Shown here: piece after piece, positions 13,946 to 19,481 of the stretch
Numbering within the stretch: the stretch's first letter is position 1
Layout: each line of letters opens with the position of its first letter
Assembly: GCA_023422955.1 (NCBI GenBank)
Contig: JAFAGG010000005.1
Location: 1-19,481, forward strand
Length of the DNA: 19,481 nt
DNA from: Pseudomonadota bacterium
GTDB lineage: Bacteria; Pseudomonadota; Gammaproteobacteria; Burkholderiales; Burkholderiaceae_D
Direction: 5' to 3'
Made by a program: the position numbers and the translations under genes
Notes under the pieces: generated by a model
Databases searched by the model: none
Seen by the model: only the letters and a program-made list of their open reading frames with translations
What the model was told of the DNA's origin: nothing

Positions 13946-14077
13946 TTATTTTTCTAGCGACAATGCTATTCCTATTGCCATGCCGATACCGATGCCCATG
14001 ACGATATTGTCCATGAGCATGCCAATCGCGACGCCTATTGCAACGCCGACTCCGAGACTGAATGATTTTCCTCGCAT
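13946..14077 (-). CDS. 43-residue glycine-zipper small membrane protein
   Basis: The product starts MRGKSFSLGVGVAIG, followed by AIGMLMDNIVMGIGIGMAIG and ends IALSLEK. It is two hydrophobic Gly/Ala/Ile stretches with GxGxxxG spacing, the pattern of small glycine-zipper proteins that pack or oligomerise in membranes. A strong Shine-Dalgarno TTGGAGG lies 6 nt before the ATG at 14077. The same frame stays open upstream to 14230, but that part lacks a ribosome binding site and looks non-coding, so I choose the short form. Similar 40-50-residue proteins occur as orphans in many bacteria and have no agreed function. The gene stands alone on the minus strand between two plus-strand genes. Confidence 0.7.
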   Translation of the reverse strand: MRGKSFSLGVGVAIGVAIGMLMDNIVMGIGIGMAIGIALSLEK

Positions 14078-14468
14078 GGCGAGCCTCCAACGAACCGATA
14101 TGATGCTATGAATCCTTGCAGGTCTGCACGTTCCGGCGCAGGGTAAATCTTCATCGATATTCCGTATTGAGGCCCAGCCCGGCGCTTCAATTCGCCAACT
14201 ATTTTCCCTCTTAACATTCACGTTTTTCAAGACGCTGTGAGCAGTGCGCTCTCATGCGCCATCCTATTTACATGGACATACTGGCAAGAAGTGGCATCAA
14301 GTAATGCAGGGCTGGCAGGGTCGCGGGGCCGGACGACTGGCGATGGCAGGTGGAGATAGCGGTTGGTGGACTCGCAGCGCCGTGATCTAATGGCGGAAAT
14401 CTGAAAATAGTGGCGCCTTAGCCTGCGCTTCACGAATACCTTCCCTCTTTCACTCTGCCTGAGTCATC
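14078..14468. other. divergent intergenic region, nothing clear inside
   Basis: This 390-bp spacer should carry promoters for the 43-residue minus-strand gene and the plus-strand gene at 14469. I see no supported ORF, repeat or RNA element. Open frames here have no ribosome binding site and unlikely compositions. Confidence 0.4.
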
Positions 14469-14723
14469 ATGAGCTTCAAAGACATCATCTCTGCACTGGG
14501 CAAAAGCCGTTTCGGTCCCTTGCTTGGCTTTATCCTGCTGGCCAATGTTTTCCTCCTTCTCGGCGCGTCACTGAACCAGATTTTCAGTGGCCCGGAAGAG
14601 GTGATTTCATCCGGCACGGATTGCGCCGCCATTGTTCAGAATGCGACTCCCGCAGATTCGCAGATTCCTGCGAGCGTTCCCGCCAGTATTCCGGGCAGCA
14701 CGGATTCCAGTACCGCTTGCTGA
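14469..14723 (+). CDS. hypothetical single-TM protein
   Basis: The 84-residue product begins MSFKDIISALGKSRFG, followed by one hydrophobic helix (about residues 17-37, LLGFILLANVFLLLGASL). A Ser/Pro/Ala-rich tail with cysteines near residue 52 and at the very end follows (STAC). The positive N-terminal side suggests N-in topology with the tail outside. The ATG has only a weak GAG upstream, so start confidence is moderate. It precedes the hybrid kinase gene by about 140 bp, but a 10-bp hairpin lies between them, so co-transcription is uncertain. No family is recognised. Confidence 0.6.
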   Translation: MSFKDIISALGKSRFGPLLGFILLANVFLLLGASLNQIFSGPEEVISSGTDCAAIVQNATPADSQIPASVPASIPGSTDSSTAC

Positions 14724-14739
14724 CAGCAGGATTAAACAA

Positions 14740-14765
14740 CGAGTCGGCAACTTGGTGCCGACTCG
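14740..14765. terminator. 10-bp hairpin between a small gene and the kinase gene
   Basis: CGAGTCGGCA (14740-14749) and TGCCGACTCG (14756-14765) pair perfectly around a 6-nt loop, 16 bp after the preceding stop codon. The stem is strong, but no T-run follows, so it may be a Rho-dependent or weak terminator. A second short palindrome, GCTCAGT-TG-ACTGAGC, lies at 14784-14799 and may be an operator. Confidence 0.45.
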
Positions 14766-14865
14766 GCAGGAGATGGCTGGCAGGCTCAGTTGACTGAGCG
14801 ACTGATTCGCGATGTTGATGTCAAGTTGCGTTACGAACGAGTAAGCGCAACGGTAGGCATTTATA

Positions 14866-17283
14866 ATGGGAGACTCCTTTCGCCCGCCCTCCATCATGGC
14901 TTCATCTTCCTTGCTTGATCTGGCTTTCAACAGTTCTCCTACCGGCAATTATTTGTTGTCGCCGACGCCGGCAGCAATCATCCTTGCCGTGAATGATGCA
15001 TTTCTCCAGACTTCTTCCCGAAAGCGGGAAGACCTGGTGGGCATCAGCGTATTCGAAGCTTTCCCGGCAAATCCGGATGACCCGGAAAACACCGGCGTGC
15101 CGGCCTTGCGCAATTCGCTGCTGCGGGTCATTGAAACCGGCCAGCCTGATGCCTTGCCCTTGCAGAGTTATCCGATCCGGGTCGTCGGCCCTGACGGCAA
15201 TGCCTGCTACGAAGAGCGCTTCTGGAATGCCGTCAACATACCGCTGTTCGGTCCCGACGGCACGCTGTTATGCATCTCTCACCATACGACGGATGTCACC
15301 CAGCAGTTGCAGGCAGAAGCCGCCATGCGCAGGAGCGAAGGGCGCTCTCGTACATTGCTGGATTCCATAGACCAGGGTTTTTGCATCATAGAGATGCTGT
15401 TCGATCCGCTTGGCCAGCCGCTTGATTACCGCTTTCTGGAAACGAACCCCATGTTCGAACAGCAAACCGGTTTGCACGATGCCACCGGCAAGACGGCACG
15501 CGAACTGGTTCCGCAGCTCGATGCGTATTGGTTTGACATCTACGGGCGTGTGGCCAGAACGGGAGAGCCTGTACATTTCGAGAATGAAGCCAAGGCAATG
15601 AATCGCTGGTTTGATGTACATGCCTTCCGTACCGATGAGCCTCGGGAAAACATAGTGGCCATCCTTTTCAAGGACATCACTCGCAAGAAGCAATCGGAAC
15701 AAATATTGCGCGACAGTGAAAGCAGGGCGCTGGCAGCGGCTCGCCAGGCACAGGCGGAACGTTCACGGCTGGATGCCGTGCTGGAAGCGGTGCCGGTCGG
15801 GATTATTGTCAGCAATGCCGATGGAGGCATGTCGATTTCCAATGCGGCAAACCGGCGTTTGTGGGGCGTTCATCATCCCATCACCAAAGACCTTAACCAC
15901 TACATGGAATGGAAAGGGTGGTGGGCCGACGGTTCAAGCCGGCATGGAAAACGCATCGAACCTCACGAATGGACCATCTCGCGCATCCTGCGCGGTGAGG
16001 CAGCGCCACCAGACATCATCGAAATCGAGTCTTTTGATACGCCGCCCTCCCGTTACATCCTTCTCAATTCAGGCGCTCCCATCAAGGATCAGGACGGGAA
16101 GGTCATCGGCGCGGTGGTTGCACAACTGGATATCACGGAACAAATCAAGTACCAGGAGGCCATGAAGCAGGCGGACCGCCGCAAGGACGAGTTTCTCGCC
16201 ATGCTGGCGCATGAGTTGCGCAATCCCCTGGCGCCCATCAGTGCAGCGGCCGACTTGCTGGGCTTGATTCAAATGGATGAGAATAAAGTAAAACAGGCGA
16301 GCCGCATCATTTCGCGCCAGGTCAGGCACATGACAGGATTGGTGGACGACTTGCTGGATGTTTCGCGCGTGACGCGCGGATTGGTTTCACTCCAAAAAAT
16401 CAAACTCGATGCAAAGCGCATCATTGCCGCTACGGTTGAGCAGGTTCAGCCGCTGATCGAGTCGCGTGGACATCGCCTGACCATGCAAATGCCGGCTACA
16501 TCGGCCTTTGTTCTGGGCGATGAGAAGCGGTTGGTCCAGGTCATGACCAATCTGCTCAACAACGCCGTCAAGTACACGCCGGAAGGCGGCAACATCACGA
16601 TCGCCATGGAGGTCGAGGGCGAGTGCGTCAATATGACGGTGGCAGACAACGGAATTGGCATGACGCCTGAACTGGTGGAGCGTGCATTCGAATTGTTCGC
16701 CCAGTCGGAACGCACTTCGGATCGATCGCAGGGCGGGCTGGGAATAGGCCTGGCACTGGTAAGAAGCCTGGTGGAGCTGCATGAAGGAAGCGTAGCTGTC
16801 TTCAGCAAAGGGCTGGGAAAAGGAAGCAGATTTACTGTCAGCCTGCCGCATGTCAACGACCATGGCGGTGTGGCCGATATCGAATTCGATGGCGCACGTA
16901 AAAGCGTCGCAACCGGCAGATTGAAGATCATGGTGGTCGATGACAATATCGATGGCGCCAAGATGCTGGCCATGCTGATGGAAGCATTGGGGCATGAGGT
17001 GGTCGTCGAGCATAGCTCCCGAAAAGCGCTGGAGCGTTCTGCAATCGAAAAGGCGCAGGTTTATCTGCTCGATATTGGACTGCCTGACATGGACGGCAAT
17101 GAACTGGCGCGGCGGCTACGCCTGCAGCCGGAGTCGTCCAGGGCAACCTTGGTCGCGGTTACCGGCTACGGGCAGGAGCAGGATAGAAAGCATGCGCTGG
17201 AAGCGGGATTTGATCACCATTTTTCCAAACCCGTAGACACGGAAAAACTGGCGGCGCTATTAAGCGCAATCAACCCGGCTTAA
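14866..17283 (+). CDS. PAS-domain hybrid sensor histidine kinase with receiver
   Basis: This 805-residue protein has three PAS-like sensor domains (about 15-145, 155-275 and 300-425; the linkers end in TTDVTQQ, DITRKK and DITEQI). A HisKA domain follows with phospho-acceptor His449 (MLAHELRNPLAP). The ATPase domain carries NLLNNAVKYTPEGG, VADNGIGM and GGLGIGLALV, and the C-terminal receiver (about 685-803) has VVDDN, phospho-acceptor Asp736 (LLDIGLPDMDG), TGYG and SKPVD. There is no transmembrane segment, so sensing is cytosolic. No DNA-binding output is fused and no response regulator follows; phosphate may pass from the receiver to an unlinked phosphotransfer protein. ATG 14866 overlaps a TATAAT, so ATG 14896 is a possible alternative start. 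Confidence 0.93.
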   Translation: MGDSFRPPSIMASSSLLDLAFNSSPTGNYLLSPTPAAIILAVNDAFLQTSSRKREDLVGISVFEAFPANPDDPENTGVPALRNSLLRVIETGQPDALPLQSYPIRVVGPDGNACYEERFWNAVNIPLFGPDGTLLCISHHTTDVTQQLQAEAAMRRSEGRSRTLLDSIDQGFCIIEMLFDPLGQPLDYRFLETNPMFEQQTGLHDATGKTARELVPQLDAYWFDIYGRVARTGEPVHFENEAKAMNRWFDVHAFRTDEPRENIVAILFKDITRKKQSEQILRDSESRALAAARQAQAERSRLDAVLEAVPVGIIVSNADGGMSISNAANRRLWGVHHPITKDLNHYMEWKGWWADGSSRHGKRIEPHEWTISRILRGEAAPPDIIEIESFDTPPSRYILLNSGAPIKDQDGKVIGAVVAQLDITEQIKYQEAMKQADRRKDEFLAMLAHELRNPLAPISAAADLLGLIQMDENKVKQASRIISRQVRHMTGLVDDLLDVSRVTRGLVSLQKIKLDAKRIIAATVEQVQPLIESRGHRLTMQMPATSAFVLGDEKRLVQVMTNLLNNAVKYTPEGGNITIAMEVEGECVNMTVADNGIGMTPELVERAFELFAQSERTSDRSQGGLGIGLALVRSLVELHEGSVAVFSKGLGKGSRFTVSLPHVNDHGGVADIEFDGARKSVATGRLKIMVVDDNIDGAKMLAMLMEALGHEVVVEHSSRKALERSAIEKAQVYLLDIGLPDMDGNELARRLRLQPESSRATLVAVTGYGQEQDRKHALEAGFDHHFSKPVDTEKLAALLSAINPA

Positions 17284-17624
17284 GCCTTAAATTCCTTATC
17301 GAAAACCGCACTCCTGTGCGGCCCCTCAAAATGCGGCACGGCGCTTGCGGCGCCGCAGCAGCAACCAGCCAATCCAGGCCAGCAGGACCAGAACGCCAAT
17401 CGCCATTCCTGCACGGCGCCTACTATCTGGCATTTGCCTTGGCTTGCCTTGAACTCGTAATCAATACTTTCAATACTTGAGCTTTTATTGATCATCGCGA
17501 CTGCCATTTTTGCGCAGAAACATTGCGCAATAACAAACAAAACTAAAAAGTAATAAGCATATAGCCAGCAAGTAGACCTTTTCTTTAAAGCTCTCACAGT
17601 AAGTGCCGTAATAGAGTCGTCCAT
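17280..17624 (-). CDS. possible small membrane protein ORF, frame uncertain
   Basis: On the minus strand an open frame from ATG 17624 starts MDDSITALTVRALKKRSTC, followed by a convincing membrane helix (WLYAYYFLVLFVIAQCF) and a polar stretch (INKSSSIESIDYEFKASQGK). The last third, in this frame, is Cys/Trp/Ala-rich and does not look like protein. The same DNA in the -1 frame gives a clean second helix (see the 35-codon ORF at 17326-17433). The intact ancestor may therefore have been a two-helix protein broken by a single-base change. The stretch is clearly more AT-rich than neighbouring genes. The ribosome binding site is weak. It could equally be non-coding. Confidence 0.28.
   Translation of the reverse strand: MDDSITALTVRALKKRSTCWLYAYYFLVLFVIAQCFCAKMAVAMINKSSSIESIDYEFKASQGKCQIVGAVQEWRLAFWSCWPGLAGCCCGAASAVPHFEGPHRSAVFDKEFKA
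17326..17433 (-). CDS. possible 35-codon membrane peptide or shifted C-terminal helix
   Basis: From ATG 17433 the minus strand encodes MPDSRRRAGMAIG, then VLVLLAWIGWLLL and the basic tail RRRKRRAAF before TGA. This is a textbook single membrane helix with a positively charged end. An AAGG is present just upstream, but its spacing of 3 nt is short. It is either an independent small gene or the true C-terminal end of the ORF that starts at 17624, reached by a -1 shift. The helix is directly visible; which reading is right is not decided. Confidence 0.35.
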   Translation of the reverse strand: MPDSRRRAGMAIGVLVLLAWIGWLLLRRRKRRAAF

Positions 17625-17812
17625 TTCCGGAACAGATGAGGAAATGGCATGTATATAAAAACAAATACCAAAGGCGGAGTCTGAAATGGGTTCACTAAAG
17701 AACCTGGGGGGAGAAAGCATCGACGTTTCCACTGTGAGATGCTTGCAGCTTTTTCAGACAGGAGACTTATTCGTTTCGCTCTGCTGCTTAACAGGACTAA
17801 GGTAAGAGGGAT

Positions 17813-19481
17813 ATGAAGCTTCAGAATATAAAAATCGGCATGCGTTTGACTTTAGGATTCGGCATTCTTCTGGTCATGATGCTTGCACTTTCGGCTTTCT
17901 CGACATTCCGGATGCTCTCCATAGATGAAACCGTTGCGCATCAGGAGAATATGCTGGAAGAGCGTTTGCAGCCTCTTTATCAGGCACGCGGAGCGCTTGC
18001 GCAAACCGGCATTGCAGCACGCAATGCCTATGTATTTACCGATGATGACGATGCCATGCGGGAGCTCGATATCCTCGACCAGCAGAAGGCAATCTTTCTG
18101 GAAGCGCTGAGCGCCGTCGCGCCGCACTATGCAGGCAATGCGGATTTTGCCAAGGTCAGCAAAGGCCTTCTGCAAATGGCAAAGGAGCTGAATCGGCCGC
18201 GCATGTACCGACAAGCAAATCAGATGGAGGAGTTCGGCGTGTTTCTGGTAGAGGAGTGCAGTCCGCTACGCAGGCAGATTGTCGACGATATGGAAGTCCT
18301 GATAGACACGGCGGAAAAGGAAATGGAGCAGGCCACCGAGGCGGTGCATGCCAACAATGACCAGTCCCGCACCCTGCTGCTCACAGTCTCGGCGATTTCC
18401 CTTGCCATAGGCATAGCGCTGGCAATATTCCTGGCGCGCAGCATTATCCAGCCTTTGGCCCAGGCAGTGACCTTCGCCCGTCGCGTCGCTCAGGGCGATC
18501 TGACAGCACGTATTGAAACCGTCTCCAGGGATGAAACCGGACAATTGATGCTCGCCTTGAAGGAAATGAATGAGAACCTGGCGCGCATAGTGACGGAAGT
18601 ACGGGCGGGCACCGAACAAATCGCTACGGGCTCCGTACAAATTGCCAGCGGCAATCAGAATCTGTCGTCGCGTACCGAACAGCAGGCTTCGTCGCTGGAA
18701 GAAACCGCGTCGTCGATGGAAGAACTGACTTCCACCGTCAAGCAGAATGCCGACAATTCCAGGCAAGCCAACCAGCTGGCTGCCTCGGCTTCCGACATCG
18801 CCGTCAAGGGCGGCGTAGTGGTGTCGGAAGTGGTGCATACGATGGAAGAAATCAACGCCTCGTCCAAGAAGATTGTCGACATCATTTCCGTCATCGATGG
18901 CATTGCGTTCCAGACCAATATCCTGGCCTTGAATGCGGCAGTCGAAGCGGCGCGCGCCGGCGAGCAGGGTCGCGGCTTTGCGGTCGTGGCAAGCGAAGTG
19001 CGCAGCTTGGCGCAACGTTCCGCGTCGGCGGCCAAGGAAATCAAGGAACTGATCGGCAATTCGGTGCAGAAGGTGGAGGCCGGTTCAGAGTTGGTGGAAG
19101 AAGCCGGCAATACCATGAACCAGGTGGTCGAGAGCGTGAAGCGGGTGACCGACATCATGACGGAAATCACCGCGGCCAGCCAGGAACAGGCTTCCGGCAT
19201 CGAGCAGGTGAACCAGGCGGTGACGCAGATGGATGAGGTCACGCAACAGAATGCGGCGCTGGTGGAAGAAGCGGCGGCTGCCTCGCAGTCCATGCAGGAA
19301 GAAGCGGCGAACCTGGCGCAGATCGTCTGCGTGTTCAGGCTCTCCGGCGTCCAAACCAGCCTGACAACCAAGACGACCCCTCCCTCGCGGGCCTTGCCCA
19401 GCCTGGCTCAGGCTGCAGCAACCAGAACCGTCAAGCCGCTGGTGGCATCCCTGTCGCCTACTCCTACTCCTACTCCTACTC
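17813..19481 (+). CDS. methyl-accepting chemotaxis protein (3' end beyond window)
   Basis: The frame is open from ATG 17813 to the window edge (556 codons seen), with AAGAGGG upstream. The product starts MKLQNIKIGMRLTLGFG. TM1 is about residues 11-31, a four-helix-bundle periplasmic sensor about 32-188, TM2 about 189-209 (LLLTVSAISLAIGIALAIFL) and a HAMP domain about 210-262. The cytoplasmic signalling domain has the conserved hairpin tip from about residue 360 (IAFQTNILALNAAVEAA, EQGRGFAVVA). This is the family contact region for CheA/CheW and other receptors. The C-terminal linker is Pro/Thr/Ala-rich and enters a Pro-Thr repeat at the edge, so any CheR-binding tail lies outside. No other che gene is in the window. 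The ligand is unknown. Confidence 0.93.
   Translation, partial: MKLQNIKIGMRLTLGFGILLVMMLALSAFSTFRMLSIDETVAHQENMLEERLQPLYQARGALAQTGIAARNAYVFTDDDDAMRELDILDQQKAIFLEALSAVAPHYAGNADFAKVSKGLLQMAKELNRPRMYRQANQMEEFGVFLVEECSPLRRQIVDDMEVLIDTAEKEMEQATEAVHANNDQSRTLLLTVSAISLAIGIALAIFLARSIIQPLAQAVTFARRVAQGDLTARIETVSRDETGQLMLALKEMNENLARIVTEVRAGTEQIATGSVQIASGNQNLSSRTEQQASSLEETASSMEELTSTVKQNADNSRQANQLAASASDIAVKGGVVVSEVVHTMEEINASSKKIVDIISVIDGIAFQTNILALNAAVEAARAGEQGRGFAVVASEVRSLAQRSASAAKEIKELIGNSVQKVEAGSELVEEAGNTMNQVVESVKRVTDIMTEITAASQEQASGIEQVNQAVTQMDEVTQQNAALVEEAAAASQSMQEEAANLAQIVCVFRLSGVQTSLTTKTTPPSRALPSLAQAAATRTVKPLVASLSPTPTPTPT
19457..19481 (+). repeat. CCTACT hexanucleotide tandem repeat encoding Pro-Thr
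   Basis: Four exact CCTACT units plus one base run to the window edge, inside the chemoreceptor gene and in frame, encoding (Pro-Thr)n. The total copy number is not visible. A 6-bp unit changes linker length without breaking the frame. Confidence 0.85.

Noticed and set aside
14078..14230. N-terminal extension of the 43-residue glycine-zipper protein to 14230
   Set aside because: The extension lacks a ribosome binding site and reads like non-coding sequence, whereas TTGGAGG precedes the internal ATG at 14077.

Overview
The window looks like part of a chromosome from a moderately high-GC betaproteobacterium. Burkholderiales of the Oxalobacteraceae type (Herminiimonas/Herbaspirillum-like) is my best inference, from the style of the RhlE helicase, CysB-family regulator, short cyanide-insensitive type bd oxidase, MHYT-GGDEF-EAL protein and serine-type chemoreceptor. 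I see no rRNA, tRNA, insertion sequence, integrase, phage gene or CRISPR array. It reads as ordinary core/accessory chromosome rich in signalling genes, with several very small genes between the large ones.

Left part (1-5550): a LysR regulator; a small zinc-ribbon Lar-like protein on the minus strand; a guanidinium exporter (gdx, formerly sugE) preceded by a recognisable guanidine-II (mini-ykkC) riboswitch; and the overlapping pair cydA-cydB encoding a bd-type quinol oxidase with a short Q-loop. A DsbA-fold FrnE-type oxidoreductase converges on cydB.

Middle part (5550-10240): a structured minus-strand leader with a 15-codon hydrophobic ORF whose Shine-Dalgarno lies in a hairpin; a TerB/DUF697 two-domain protein; a 66-residue protein; the DEAD-box helicase rhlE; and three small plus-strand genes, one a lipoprotein.

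Right part (10248-19481): a bifunctional-looking c-di-GMP enzyme (MHYT-GGDEF-EAL), a CysB-family regulator, a 43-residue glycine-zipper membrane protein, a small one-TM protein, a triple-PAS hybrid histidine kinase with receiver, an AT-richer stretch holding possible small membrane ORFs, and a methyl-accepting chemotaxis protein that runs off the right edge in a Pro-Thr repeat.

The genes do not form one pathway. Respiration (cydAB), guanidinium export, sulfur regulation (CysB), c-di-GMP and chemotaxis stand side by side. The most interesting non-coding items are the guanidine-II riboswitch with an apparent SD-sequestering alternative helix, three CTTGATGC repeats upstream of it, and the minus-strand leader/15-aa ORF at 5674-5850.
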